64,000 nucleotides of DNA from Segatella baroniae B14 (GTDB taxonomy: Bacteria; Bacteroidota; Bacteroidia; Bacteroidales; Bacteroidaceae). Position numbers and translations under genes: made by a program. The notes under the pieces are model-generated. The model was given only the letters and a program-made list of their open reading frames with translations. It did not search any database and had not been told where the DNA came from. Below are positions 1 to 9,243 of this stretch, piece after piece; within the stretch, counting starts at the first letter, position 1, and every line of letters starts with the position of its first letter. The stretch is from contig NZ_CP091799.1 in NCBI RefSeq assembly GCF_022024235.1, forward strand, positions 1,466,001-1,530,000, in the 5' to 3' direction.

Positions 1-643
1 GAGCACCACCAATAAGATCGAAGGTCATATAACCATAATCCATGGCTGTCATAACCCATCCGTTACCAGCTATATCAGGAGTCCAGTTCCAGTGGTCACC
101 GGCACTTGCAGTCTGACCAAGGAAACAAGTGCTCCAATCATCATCTACACCCCAAAAACCTAACGGACCTGCCCAAAGATCAGAATGTCTGGTAAGAGCA
201 TTGGCATCTATATCGAGTTTCCACGTCTTCGACTTACCTACTCCACCACTGATATAAGTCCACAGCGGATCGTCTACAAACTCAGAGCAAAAGTCTTCCA
301 CTGTGAAATCGGCGTAAGGCCCCCAAAGGAAACCTCCACGGGTAGTGACACCGATACGAGCCTGATACTCACCATTAAAAGGAATCTTCAACGTAGCCGA
401 ATTAGCCTGGAATCGTCCCTGAGGAGTATCAAAGGTAACCGCATAGTTACTTGGTAACAAACTCTTCAGATAGATAATGTTCGGGTTATTACTATCGTGT
501 GTGATGGTATAGGCAATACCTTCAACCAAATCATCTGATGATAAATCTTTTTCGCCCAATGCGTATTCATCTGGTGAACACCCTGTCATGAAAGCCATCA
601 TGACAACGGCCAGGAGCGAATATATATATTTCGTTATTTTCAT
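1..643 (-). CDS. Surface-glycan-binding-type lipoprotein of a SusCD operon (partial, C-terminus cut)
   Basis: The frame is open from the ATG at 643 to the window edge, giving 214 visible residues. The N-terminus is a lipoprotein signal peptide: a hydrophobic stretch ending in MTGC, with Cys at about residue 22. The mature part is rich in Trp, Gly and Asp, as in beta-sandwich carbohydrate-binding proteins. It lies 46 bases behind the SusD gene, the usual place for a SusE/SusF-like or other surface glycan-binding lipoprotein, or sometimes a lipoprotein enzyme. I do not recognise the exact family, and the catalytic or binding end lies outside the window. The glycan-binding role is inferred from position and export signal only. 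Confidence 0.75.
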   Translation of the reverse strand, partial: MKITKYIYSLLAVVMMAFMTGCSPDEYALGEKDLSSDDLVEGIAYTITHDSNNPNIIYLKSLLPSNYAVTFDTPQGRFQANSATLKIPFNGEYQARIGVTTRGGFLWGPYADFTVEDFCSEFVDDPLWTYISGGVGKSKTWKLDIDANALTRHSDLWAGPLGFWGVDDDWSTCFLGQTASAGDHWNWTPDIAGNGWVMTAMDYGYMTFDLIGGA

Positions 644-689
644 TGTCTTAGATTCTAAAATCGTATTTGATTATTACGTGATGTCATGA

Positions 690-2384
690 TTACCAACCTT
701 GATTTTGCTTCAGCACATTATTACTGAGTGTAATCTGCTCAAGTGGTATCTGACAGAAGCCACGCTTCTTAATGACATTCTGGGTAGTGATAACAATATT
801 GTCCTTTACACCACCGCTGAGCACAGTCGTATTGCTTTCTGCTATCTGACTTGCTGCTGTTTCAAGTCCCTGGCGCAGTTCATCCCAATATCGGATACCC
901 TCAAAAGCGAATTCTTTCTTTCGTTCATTCCAGATATTTTCTCGAGTAGCAGAGAGATCGATGTAATTGCTGCTCAGATTACCTTCATCGTCTGTATAGG
1001 CACGTTTACGTACTTCGTCAAAATAAGTCTCGGCATTAGTACTGCCCAATTCTGCAGCCATCAGCAGTACATCAGCATAACGCACGAGTACCCAATCTTG
1101 ATACTGAGAAATCTGGAAATCACCGGCAGCATCTCCATCTGTATAGTGCGTAAGGTTTCCATTCTGATACTTACTCAGCGGTGTATACTTCTTGATCGCA
1201 TAACCTGTGTATTCACGCTGGTCGCTGATATAGTTGTCTTCATAGCCATCTAATGACGCACAGTCTATGATAGAAGCCTGTCGGCGCGAATCGCCTGGAC
1301 CATAAGCAGAAGCAAGTTTGGTATTCACGGTCATAGCTCCCCATCCCTGACCGTATCGCTCATATACACAACTTCCGGTACGCAGGCCACTCATTACGAT
1401 AAAACGGTTACCGTCATTATTACCATTATAATCGGCTGTATAATTGAATTTCATAGAGAGTACAGTCTCAGCATTGCCATTACCTGCGTATGTACTTGCT
1501 GTATTAACCCAATTACCTTCGTAATTCTTGGTATCACTAGAAGCTGGCCACAAATCCTTGAATCGAGGTATCAAAGCAAACTCACCGCTGTTAATAATAT
1601 CCTCACAAGCAGCAAGAGCCTCCTGCTTGGTAAGCATGCCGACTACACTACCCCCCTGATTATTGTTGTAATAACCATCATAGAACAAATATAAACGTGC
1701 CAATATGGCCTCTGCCGCATATTTGGTAACATGACCATCGTTAGTAGCAGCTTCAGACTTTGGATATGCATTGGCAGGAATCATACTGATAGCCTGCTTC
1801 AGATCGCTGATACATTGAGCATAAACCGAATCGGGTGTAGCCTGAGGCACGTTTTCACTAGTGGCATGTATGACAAGTGGTATATTCTCCCAAATACGCA
1901 GCAAATCGAAATAACAAAAGGCACGAAGAGCGTAAGCCTCACCTAAATATTGATCTCTGAGTTTTTCATCAGTCCATGTTATACCTTCTGACTTATCAAT
2001 CAGCTCATTACAGCGGAATATAGCTGTATAATAAGAAGTCCATAACTGATTGTGCATATTCGTATACGATGGTGACTGGTTCATGTCAAAACGATCGATA
2101 ATCTGCGTATTACGACCATCGTTGTTTCCTGTTCCGCCAAAACACTCATCACTCATGGTTTCTGTTAACTGATATAGAGTAAATGTTGGTCCGTCACTTA
2201 CAGTACGCTGCCAGCCATCATAGCAAGCATATAGAGCGCGTAGACCATCTTCCTGCGATTTATAATAGTTGCCAGAATTTGACTCTGTTTTGGAATCCAC
2301 ATCCAGCCAACTGTCACTGCACGAAGTGAGACTGCCTAAAGACAGAAATCCCATTGCAGCTATTATAATATGATTTGTTTTCAT
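690..2384 (-). CDS. SusD/RagB-family nutrient-binding outer-membrane lipoprotein
   Basis: 564 residues, the usual SusD size. The signal peptide ends in the lipobox LTSC (Cys22), so the mature protein is lipid-anchored and exposed at the cell surface. The N-terminal part contains the conserved SusD feature of a lipoprotein Cys followed by a helical TPR-like region (residues about 85-210), and the C-terminus has the typical ERKKEFAFEGIRYWDELRQG segment near residue 495. SusD proteins cap the SusC channel and bind oligosaccharide. It begins 19 bases after the SusC stop, so the two are one operon. The sugar bound cannot be told from sequence. Confidence 0.95.
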   Translation of the reverse strand: MKTNHIIIAAMGFLSLGSLTSCSDSWLDVDSKTESNSGNYYKSQEDGLRALYACYDGWQRTVSDGPTFTLYQLTETMSDECFGGTGNNDGRNTQIIDRFDMNQSPSYTNMHNQLWTSYYTAIFRCNELIDKSEGITWTDEKLRDQYLGEAYALRAFCYFDLLRIWENIPLVIHATSENVPQATPDSVYAQCISDLKQAISMIPANAYPKSEAATNDGHVTKYAAEAILARLYLFYDGYYNNNQGGSVVGMLTKQEALAACEDIINSGEFALIPRFKDLWPASSDTKNYEGNWVNTASTYAGNGNAETVLSMKFNYTADYNGNNDGNRFIVMSGLRTGSCVYERYGQGWGAMTVNTKLASAYGPGDSRRQASIIDCASLDGYEDNYISDQREYTGYAIKKYTPLSKYQNGNLTHYTDGDAAGDFQISQYQDWVLVRYADVLLMAAELGSTNAETYFDEVRKRAYTDDEGNLSSNYIDLSATRENIWNERKKEFAFEGIRYWDELRQGLETAASQIAESNTTVLSGGVKDNIVITTQNVIKKRGFCQIPLEQITLSNNVLKQNQGW

Positions 2385-2403
2385 TTGGTTTCCTCCATTA
2401 ATA

Positions 2404-5400
2404 TTAGAACTTAAGATTTACACCGACAAGGCAAGTACGTGGACGTGGATAATAACCCAAGTCTACACCTGATGCCCAGCTGTTTACGCCATATCCGATT
2501 TCAGGGTCCATACCGTCATACTTGGTAAAGGTAACTGCATTCTGAACTTGGAAGTAGAGACGAGCCTGAGAGAACCACTTCTGATGAAGCAGCTTTGCAA
2601 AATCATAGCCCAGCGTAATAGTGCTGATTCTCAGGAAACTGCCATCCTGAATAAAGAGGTCTGAGAATTGCCAGTTAATATTGCTCTCGGTTACACGTGG
2701 ATACTTATTGGATGTACCCTCACCTGTCCAGCGCTGCAAAATGGCAGAAGTATAATTCGAGGTCTTATTACCAACATTACGATAGCTCTGTACGATATCG
2801 TTTCCTACCATACCATTAGCTTGAATGGAGAAATCGAGACCCTTCCAGTCAAAGCCTAAAGAAAAACCATAAGTAAAGTCTGGCATACCATTACCCAAGT
2901 CTACCTTATCTTCATCATTGATCTTACCATCATGGTTTACATCATAATATTTCACATCACCTGGCGCTACTGATGAACCTTGGAGAACACCATTTCCCGC
3001 AGCAATCCAATCATCGATATCCTGCTGATTCTGAAATATTCCAGCTGTCTTATAACCCCAGAAATAACCGATAGCATGTCCGTTTTCTGCACGATAGAAT
3101 TCTGTCGAATTATCATAGAGTTGTCCATTACCATCTGTACCATGGATAATACCGTCTGCTGTCGGAATATTACCGACTTCGTTATGGTTATAAGCACCAT
3201 TTACATTTACATAATAATGAAAATCTTTACCAATATTATCATTCCAGCTCAAACCGAGTTCTACACCAGTATTCTTTACATCACCTCCATTTATATAAGG
3301 AGCACCAGTACCTGCTGTGGCGAGTATCGGAGCCATAACAAGCCAGTCTTTGGTGGTCTTGTTATACCAGTCAAAATTAACATTCAACTTACCCTTGAGA
3401 AGCTGTGCATCAAAACCCAAATCCCACTGTTCTGAGGTTTCCCACTTAATCTCTGGGTTGGCCAGACGGCTTTCGTAGGCACCATAATATGCAGATTGCC
3501 CTTCGGCGCCTAAGGTTGTGCCAAAATTATAATAGGCATCAGAGGTAGTAATCGGAGATACCCACATCAGTTCACCGATATTCTGGTTACCTACCTGACC
3601 CCAACTAGCACGGAATTTAAAGTAATCGACTACAGAAGATATCGGTTTCCAGAATTTCTCGTTTGATAAAATCCAACCGGCACTGATAGATGGGAACCAA
3701 CCCGTGCGATGCCCCTTGGCAAAACGTGAAGAAGAATCGGCACGAAGAGTAGCATTAACCATGTAAGTCTCTTTATAGTTCCAACCAAGACGACCGAAAT
3801 AAGACAGTGTACGCTGGTTAACGGAAGGAGAACCACTGGCACTCAAACCATCATCAGCATTGGTAGCTGTACCATTGCTTACATAAGCATGGGTCCAATC
3901 TTCAAAACCACTCTTCAAATAAGCATTTCCTGCTCCAACTCCGACTCCTTCAAAACGCCAGCTCTCCATACCTAAAAGGGCATTAAAACTGTGCTCGCCT
4001 AATTTCCAGTCATAGGTTAAGGTATTAGTCCAAGTAATCTGCTGGTTCGTGCTTGAATTCTGACTTACACTCGTTTTGGTATCATTAAAACTGTAAATAC
4101 TGAAATGATAAAGAGGAGTAAAACTACGATAATTAGAGGTATAGTTCTCATAACCCAAGGTAGTGCGGAATTTCAAGTTTTTAATCAATTCCAATTCGGC
4201 ATAGGCATTAGCTGTAAGGCGAGAGGCATTGGTCTGATTATTAGTATTGGTCATCATCAAACCATAAGGGTTACCATCAGAATTAATCCATGCACTCTTG
4301 TCTGTCGCATTATAAGGTGAATCATAGTAAGTATTATCACTGTAAACTGGAGTAAATGGTGAGGTGTTAAATGCAGCTCTCAATGAATTATTATAGGCAT
4401 TGCCCACCATAATACCCTTTGTCTTGGTATAAATATAACTTATCTGCTCGCCTACTCTGAGATATTTTTTTACTAACCAATCTGAGTTAACACGGAAATT
4501 GTAACGCTCATAATTACTTACATCTTTACCGCCTACAATACCTTCCTGGTCCATATAGCCTAAAGATACGGCATAGGTTCCAGAATTGGCTACACCACCC
4601 GTTACACCAACATTATAAGATTCTGTTTTGGCATTGCTCTTAAACATCTGGTCCACCCAGTCTGTATCGATAAGATTGCCAGCAGTATCGTATATTCCAT
4701 ATTGTTTTAGACTACCATCATCATTATAGGTGTCTACCAGACTACTCCAGTCATATGGATTCTTTCCAGAGTTGATAGCCTGTTCGTCCATAATCTCCTT
4801 ATATTCTTGAGCATTAAGCATATCGATAGAACGAGCCTTATTCTGCCATCCTACATAACCGTCAAAGCTAACGACAGCACGCCCTTCCTTACCACTTTTG
4901 GTCGTAATCAGCACTACACCATTAGCAGACTGTGCACCATAAATAGCTGCAGATGCAGCATCTTTAAGCACATCGATACTCTCGATATCGGAAGGATTCA
5001 AGCTGGCGATATCACCTCGAATACCATCAACGATATATAATGGATCAGAGTTACCTATAGTACCCATACCACGGATATTTACCTTTAATCCACTTCCAGG
5101 TTGACCAGATTGCGAAATAATACTCATACCTGGAGTCTGACCTTGAAGTGCCTGGAGAGGATTAGAGGTGTTTAACTTGGCGATGTCATCACCCTTGATA
5201 TCAATATTGGCACCAGTAACCAGTTTCTTTTTCTGAACACCGTAGCCAATAACAACCACACCTTCGAGTGAGTTGGCTTCATCCTCTAAAACGATGCGTA
5301 AATGATTGCCTGTTACTTTGACGTGTCGAGTGACAAAGCCAATATAACTGACAATAAGTGTTTGTCCATCATTAGCTTCAATAGAAAAATTACCATCAAG

Positions 5401-5562
5401 ATCGGTGACAGTACCGGCTTGCGTTCCTTGCACTTTAACCGTTGCTCCAATCAGTGGTTCGTGGTCCGAAGCAGACACGACTGATCCGGTAACAGTCTTA
5501 GCGCTAAGACTTGAGGCAAACGACCATATCATTGCCATCAAAATTAGCATTGCTTTTTTCAT
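2404..5562 (-). CDS. SusC/RagA-family TonB-dependent outer-membrane transporter
   Basis: 1052 residues. Order of domains: signal peptide cleaved after about residue 21 (SLSA), carboxypeptidase-regulatory-like beta domain (about 25-95), TonB box region VVVIGYG near 105, plug domain with the SusC signature PLYIVDGI near 175, then a 22-strand-type beta barrel ending in an aromatic-rich C-terminus (VGVNLKF). It imports glycan fragments delivered by the SusD partner, using energy from TonB-ExbBD. It is the first gene of the operon. A promoter of Bacteroidetes form lies about 110 bases upstream. No regulator (HTCS, anti-sigma) lies on this side, so control is not visible. Confidence 0.96.
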   Translation of the reverse strand: MKKAMLILMAMIWSFASSLSAKTVTGSVVSASDHEPLIGATVKVQGTQAGTVTDLDGNFSIEANDGQTLIVSYIGFVTRHVKVTGNHLRIVLEDEANSLEGVVVIGYGVQKKKLVTGANIDIKGDDIAKLNTSNPLQALQGQTPGMSIISQSGQPGSGLKVNIRGMGTIGNSDPLYIVDGIRGDIASLNPSDIESIDVLKDAASAAIYGAQSANGVVLITTKSGKEGRAVVSFDGYVGWQNKARSIDMLNAQEYKEIMDEQAINSGKNPYDWSSLVDTYNDDGSLKQYGIYDTAGNLIDTDWVDQMFKSNAKTESYNVGVTGGVANSGTYAVSLGYMDQEGIVGGKDVSNYERYNFRVNSDWLVKKYLRVGEQISYIYTKTKGIMVGNAYNNSLRAAFNTSPFTPVYSDNTYYDSPYNATDKSAWINSDGNPYGLMMTNTNNQTNASRLTANAYAELELIKNLKFRTTLGYENYTSNYRSFTPLYHFSIYSFNDTKTSVSQNSSTNQQITWTNTLTYDWKLGEHSFNALLGMESWRFEGVGVGAGNAYLKSGFEDWTHAYVSNGTATNADDGLSASGSPSVNQRTLSYFGRLGWNYKETYMVNATLRADSSSRFAKGHRTGWFPSISAGWILSNEKFWKPISSVVDYFKFRASWGQVGNQNIGELMWVSPITTSDAYYNFGTTLGAEGQSAYYGAYESRLANPEIKWETSEQWDLGFDAQLLKGKLNVNFDWYNKTTKDWLVMAPILATAGTGAPYINGGDVKNTGVELGLSWNDNIGKDFHYYVNVNGAYNHNEVGNIPTADGIIHGTDGNGQLYDNSTEFYRAENGHAIGYFWGYKTAGIFQNQQDIDDWIAAGNGVLQGSSVAPGDVKYYDVNHDGKINDEDKVDLGNGMPDFTYGFSLGFDWKGLDFSIQANGMVGNDIVQSYRNVGNKTSNYTSAILQRWTGEGTSNKYPRVTESNINWQFSDLFIQDGSFLRISTITLGYDFAKLLHQKWFSQARLYFQVQNAVTFTKYDGMDPEIGYGVNSWASGVDLGYYPRPRTCLVGVNLKF

Positions 5563-5673
5563 AGAATTTAGTTATTAAAAATTATCGTTCATGGTATCTC
5601 TTTGTCAATTCGTCTTTTCTTCCCGTATAGCGGTTAGGAGATTATTATAGAGATTGTTTACGGTTTTACAAGA

Positions 5674-5702
5674 CAAAATTACGAAAACAAAACCTATACA
5701 AA
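5674..5702 (-). promoter_or_regulatory. Predicted promoter of the first susC operon
   Basis: On the minus strand a TTTG (5699-5702) and TAATTTTG (5674-5681) are separated by 17 bases, matching the Bacteroidetes -33 TTTG / -7 TAnnTTTG form with slightly short spacing. It leaves an untranslated leader of roughly 105 bases before the susC ATG. Confidence 0.55.
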
Positions 5703-5836
5703 AGGTATAAAATGTTTCAAAATAAGGGTAAGTATGTTAAGTTATATGCCTTTTTCACCTTCTTTTATCGCATATTTTACTAAATCAACTGTATTTGACC
5801 ATATTCAAGGTTAATAAACCCGCAGTATGTATGTGA

Positions 5837-5998
5837 GCATCTTCCATAACGGAATGCGAAATAGGTTCAATGATTGACTTCAACAACAACGTCCGGCCGC
5901 ACATGAACATTGGTAACAAGAAGCCCATGGATGTGTACGAAGGCGAAGTGCCAGCCCAAAAAAAACTTTGGAAAAAAACATCTCTTCATTTTCTTTGA
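5837..5998 (+). pseudogene. Remnant of an IS3-type transposase C-terminus
   Basis: A short plus-strand frame ends at TGA 5996-5998. From the ATG at 5870 it encodes 42 residues containing NNVRPHMNIG and KKPMDVYEG, which resemble the end of the rve/DDE integrase core of IS3-family transposases (typical pattern YNN-RPH-S/N-x-G...TP). The frame is closed by a TGA at 5834-5836, so only the tail remains. No terminal inverted repeats or target duplications were found around it. The assignment rests on a short motif and is therefore moderate. Confidence 0.5.
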
Positions 5999-6005
5999 TT
6001 AGTTA

Positions 6006-6093
6006 CTGAGCATAAGTATACTCTTTACTAAACATAAGTATACTCTTTAGTGAGCATAAGTATACTCTTTACAGAACAAAAACATACCCTTTA
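6006..6093. repeat. Four 22-bp direct repeats with a palindromic AGTATACT core
   Basis: Units run 6006-6027, 6028-6049, 6050-6071 and 6072-6093. The first three share cataagtatactcttta; the fourth is degenerate but keeps the CTTTA in register at exactly 22 bases. Each intact unit contains the palindrome AGTATACT. There are no unique spacers. This is the main content, with the transposase remnant, of the 737-base gene-free stretch 5563-6299 between susC and rsgA; the rest is AT-rich with no gene seen. Confidence 0.85.
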
Positions 6094-6280
6094 CTCCATA
6101 AAAACGAAGCGCTGCCATTTATCAAACAAATAATATAAATTACGACAAAGAATCGATTAGCTTTTTACCAAATTCTAAATGACCTAATAAACAAGTCATC
6201 TCATTTGAGATATTTTACTTATATCCCAAATATTATTCGGTAAACAACTGTACCGAATGTTGCAGAAGACAACCAATCAC

Positions 6281-6314
6281 AAAAACAAAAAGAGAAGCCT
6301 TAAAAAGCTTCTCT
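6281..6314 (-). terminator. Rho-independent terminator of rsgA, overlapping its last codons
   Basis: Arms AGAGAAGC (6291-6298) and GCTTCTCT (6307-6314) form a hairpin that on the minus strand is followed by a U-rich run (complement of 6281-6290). The left half of the hairpin as transcribed encodes the last residues of RsgA. Confidence 0.75.
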
Positions 6315-7232
6315 ATATTTATTCTCGTCTTTATCTTCCAACATCGAGAGATAAGATTGATACCGGCTAGCAGATATGTAATGATCTTCTACTGCCCTGA
6401 TCACAGCACAACCAGGTTCATGAGTATGGGTGCAATTTGAGAATTTACAATCTTTCGAAAATTCGAATATTTCTTTGAAATAACTTGTAAGTTCTTCTTT
6501 TTCGATATCGAAAGTTCCAAACCCCTTGATACCCGGTGTATCAATGACATACCCACCTCCAGGAAATTCGAGCATCTCACTAAAGGTTGTAGTATGCATT
6601 CCTGCATCGTGAGCTTCACTAATTTCTGATGTTCTCAGATGGGCATCAGGCAACAGTTGATTAATAAGCGTAGACTTTCCTACCCCACTATTACCACTAA
6701 ACAATGTTATTTTGCCTTGCAGCATTTGGCGCAACTCGTCGACTCCTTCACCCGTTTTTGCACAAATAACCTTGCATTGATAACCTATCGTTTCATATAG
6801 ATTAATCATCATGCCCTCATAGCGGATCTCATCTTCATCGAGTACATCATGCTTATTGAATACCAAAACTACAGGTATACGATAAGCCTCAGCACCTGCA
6901 AGAAAGCGATCAATAAATGTTGTAGAAGTCTGCGGATGACTGATGGTAACTATCAGAAAGGCCTGATCTAGATTAGCTGCCAAAATATGACTTTGCTTAG
7001 ACAGGTTAGAAGCCTTACGAATAATATAATTCTTACGGTCTTCTATAGCAGAAATAAAGGCTGTACCCTCTTGATTAGTAATCAACTCAACCCTATCGCC
7101 TACAGCAACGGGATTGGTAGAACGAATACCTTTCAATCGGAAATTACCTTTTATCTTACTTTCGATAATCTTGCCGTTGTCAGCCTTTACCGTATACCAA
7201 CTACCGGTATTTTTGATAACAAGTCCTTTCAC
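6300..7232 (-). CDS. rsgA: Small ribosomal subunit biogenesis GTPase RsgA
   Basis: 310 residues, the normal size. It is a circularly permuted GTPase that checks late 30S maturation. Order seen: N-terminal OB fold (about 1-70), G4 motif NKHD (near 126), G1 P-loop GNSGVGKST (near 180), G3 DTPG (near 232), then a zinc-knuckle domain with Cys-x4-Cys-x-His-x5-Cys near 262-275. It is followed 12 bases upstream by frr, so rsgA is the second gene of a frr-rsgA translation-factor unit. All key motifs are intact. Confidence 0.97.
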   Translation of the reverse strand: MKGLVIKNTGSWYTVKADNGKIIESKIKGNFRLKGIRSTNPVAVGDRVELITNQEGTAFISAIEDRKNYIIRKASNLSKQSHILAANLDQAFLIVTISHPQTSTTFIDRFLAGAEAYRIPVVLVFNKHDVLDEDEIRYEGMMINLYETIGYQCKVICAKTGEGVDELRQMLQGKITLFSGNSGVGKSTLINQLLPDAHLRTSEISEAHDAGMHTTTFSEMLEFPGGGYVIDTPGIKGFGTFDIEKEELTSYFKEIFEFSKDCKFSNCTHTHEPGCAVIRAVEDHYISASRYQSYLSMLEDKDENKYREAF

Positions 7233-7244
7233 TACGCTGAAAGA

Positions 7245-7805
7245 TTACACTGTCATGATTTCTTTCTGTTTGTCAGCGAGGATTGCATCAACATCCTTGA
7301 TAAACTTATCATGAGTCTTCTGCAAATCTGTTTCTGCATCCTTTTCCAAATCCTCAGAAAGACCATCTTTTACAGCCTTCTTTAGTTTGTCTTTGATGTC
7401 AGCACGGATATTGCGAATCTGTACTTTGGTCTGCTCACCAATCTTGTTACACTGCTTAACAAGCTCTTTACGACGCTCCTCAGTAGGCTGTGGAAGGCGC
7501 AAAATAACCATTTCGCCATTGTTTTCTGGTGTTACACCAACTTCAGAATCAATAATACCTTTCTCGATATCACGAATCTGCTTGCGATCCCAAGGACGAA
7601 TAGTGATGGTACGGGCATCAGATACCTGAACGTTAGCTACTTGATTAAGAGGAACCATCTGTCCATAAGATTCTACTCTTACACCGTCAAGAATGGCTAC
7701 ATTAGCACGACCTGCGCGAACACGTGCCAACTCTTCTGCCAAGAAGTTAGATGCCTTCTGCATCTTGCTCTCAGCATCCTTTAATGTCTGTTTTACGTCT
7801 ATCAT
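7245..7805 (-). CDS. frr: Ribosome recycling factor
   Basis: 186 residues, exact family length. Frr splits post-termination ribosomes together with EF-G. The protein shows the three-helix bundle pattern and the conserved RAGRANVAILDGVRVESYG and PWDRKQIRDIEKGI segments, and LPQPTEERRKELVK in the hinge/second helix. It has a predicted promoter 25 bases upstream, immediately beyond the stop of the msrC-like gene, and leads into rsgA after 12 bases. Confidence 0.98.
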   Translation of the reverse strand: MIDVKQTLKDAESKMQKASNFLAEELARVRAGRANVAILDGVRVESYGQMVPLNQVANVQVSDARTITIRPWDRKQIRDIEKGIIDSEVGVTPENNGEMVILRLPQPTEERRKELVKQCNKIGEQTKVQIRNIRADIKDKLKKAVKDGLSEDLEKDAETDLQKTHDKFIKDVDAILADKQKEIMTV

Positions 7806-7829
7806 AATTTTTTAAAAATTTCTATTATA

Positions 7830-7837
7830 CAAAAATA
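7830..7837 (-). promoter_or_regulatory. Predicted -7 box for frr-rsgA
   Basis: TATTTTTG on the minus strand (complement CAAAAATA), 24 bases before the frr start and just after the upstream gene's stop at 7842. No convincing -33 TTTG at the expected distance. Confidence 0.45.
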
Positions 7838-7841
7838 TAGA

Positions 7842-8336
7842 TTAATTTGTAAATAAGCAAGAAAATTCTGCTTTTTTAATTTGAGCAGCCAGCAGATCTG
7901 CTAATTGCTCTAGCCCAGCCTGGTCTTCTTGATCAAAAGACTCCAGTTCTTTACTGTCTATATCAATTACAGCTACTACATTACCGTCTACCTTAATAGG
8001 CACAACGATTTCACTTCTAGAAAGGCTGCTACAAGCGATATGACCTGGGAATTCTTCTACATCAGGCACAATAATAGTCTCTGCTTTAGCCCAAGCTGTT
8101 CCACAGACACCTTTGCCTTTCTTGATGTGTACACATGCTACTGTTCCTTGAAATGGACCAAGAAGCAGTTCCTCTCCCTTCACAAGATAAAATCCTGCCC
8201 AAAAATATGTTTCTTGAAATGTCTGTGCCATTAGTGCACTAACATTACACAATATAGGCAACAACTCTCTTTCGCCTTCAATCAGAGCAGCAGCCTGCTT
8301 CAACATGAGGTTGTATTTCTCTAATTTTGTTTCCAT
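7842..8336 (-). CDS. msrC: GAF-domain free methionine-(R)-sulfoxide reductase
   Basis: 164 residues, one GAF domain. Three cysteines fall at 68, 78 and 102, in the contexts TVAC, GVCGTA and HIAC. Their spacing (10 and 24) equals that of Cys84, Cys94 and Cys118 of E. coli MsrC, the resolving and catalytic set of free-Met-(R)-sulfoxide reductase. The downstream SRSEIVVPI is also typical. It reduces free Met-R-O, a repair role in oxidative stress. Its start overlaps the rsmA stop by one base (TAATG), implying coupled translation. Confidence 0.9.
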   Translation of the reverse strand: METKLEKYNLMLKQAAALIEGERELLPILCNVSALMAQTFQETYFWAGFYLVKGEELLLGPFQGTVACVHIKKGKGVCGTAWAKAETIIVPDVEEFPGHIACSSLSRSEIVVPIKVDGNVVAVIDIDSKELESFDQEDQAGLEQLADLLAAQIKKAEFSCLFTN

Positions 8337-9148
8337 TATTTCTGTATAAGTCCGACTTTGATTAATTCTGCTTCAGTCAGATTAGTTAGTTCTATAAATT
8401 GCTGAATTGACAATTGTTCAGGGCGCTTGGTCATAAGCTCTCCTGTCATAAATTCCTCACTGGCCTTTACTCCAGGAAACATCTGCTTTATGCTCACACG
8501 AAGCATCTTACGACGCTGATTGAACACGGTCTTAACCAAACGCTTGAAAAGTTTCTCATCACACCCCAAGTCCATGACATCATTACGTGTCATACGAATA
8601 ACAGCGCTCTTGACCTTTGGTGGCGGATTGAACACATTTTCATCGACCGTGAAAAGATATTCCACATTATACCATGCCTGTATCAATACAGAGAGAATAC
8701 CATAAGCTTTATTACCCGGCTGAGAAGCTATGCGCAGAGCTACCTCTCGCTGAATCATACCTGTACAGCACGGTATGAGTTCTTTATTATCGAGCATCTT
8801 AAAGAAGATCTGAGATGAGATATCATAAGGATAATTTCCGGTAAGTACAAAAGGCTGACCATCAAATACCTTATTTAAGTCCATACGCAGGAAGTCTTCT
8901 CCCAAAATATCCTCACTCATAAATGAGAAATTCTCATGAAGGAAGGCTACTGATTCAGAGTCAATTTCAACAACACGCACCTTTCGGTCTTTGGTCTTAA
9001 GATACTGAGTAAGTACACCCATTCCAGGACCTACCTCGAGAACAGGAATATCAGGACAGGCATCTACGGTGTCTGCAATCGCCTTAGCAATATTAAGATC
9101 AGTCAAAAAGTGCTGACCGAGATTTTTTTTAGGCTTGACTAGCTTCAT
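8336..9148 (-). CDS. rsmA: 16S rRNA (adenine1518/1519-N6)-dimethyltransferase RsmA (KsgA)
   Basis: 270 residues from the ATG at 9148. An in-frame ATG at 9178 would add 10 residues, but that stretch covers the promoter -7 box, so the start MKLVKPKKNLGQHFL is chosen; the KKxxGQ-HFL opening is the family N-terminus. SAM-binding motif EVGPGMGVLT near 50, catalytic motif NYPY (N-Y/L-P-Y) near 115. It dimethylates two adenines in helix 45 during 30S maturation, in keeping with rsgA and frr nearby. Confidence 0.97.
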   Translation of the reverse strand: MKLVKPKKNLGQHFLTDLNIAKAIADTVDACPDIPVLEVGPGMGVLTQYLKTKDRKVRVVEIDSESVAFLHENFSFMSEDILGEDFLRMDLNKVFDGQPFVLTGNYPYDISSQIFFKMLDNKELIPCCTGMIQREVALRIASQPGNKAYGILSVLIQAWYNVEYLFTVDENVFNPPPKVKSAVIRMTRNDVMDLGCDEKLFKRLVKTVFNQRRKMLRVSIKQMFPGVKASEEFMTGELMTKRPEQLSIQQFIELTNLTEAELIKVGLIQK

Positions 9149-9167
9149 ACATTTCTTTTTGTTTTTG

Positions 9168-9175
9168 CAAAGGTA
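9168..9175 (-). promoter_or_regulatory. Predicted -7 box for rsmA-msrC
   Basis: TACCTTTG on the minus strand, 19 bases before the chosen rsmA ATG. It abuts the T-run of the terminator of the upstream ppiD-like gene. Confidence 0.65.
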
Positions 9176-9176
9176 C

Positions 9177-9216
9177 AAAAAAATCCCCCGATGCTTACCA
9201 CATCGAGGGATTTTTT
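9177..9216. terminator. Terminator of the ppiD-like gene
   Basis: Arms 9181-9193 and 9201-9213 pair over 13 bases with one G-U, loop of 7, flanked by A-run on the left and T-run on the right, so it can work on both strands. On the minus strand it ends the ppiD-like transcript a few bases before the rsmA -7 box. Confidence 0.85.
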
Positions 9217-9243
9217 GTGTATCTAGTATAATGTTCTAATCTA

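Noticed and set aside
699..1253. 184-codon plus-strand frame opposite susD
   Set aside because: Lies fully within the SusD gene on the other strand and has no family features.
6006..6093. CRISPR array
   Set aside because: Units are directly adjacent without unique spacers, and no cas gene is present.
9149..9178. Ten-residue N-terminal extension of RsmA
   Set aside because: The added codons cover the -7 box TACCTTTG, and the family N-terminus begins at MKLVKPKKN.
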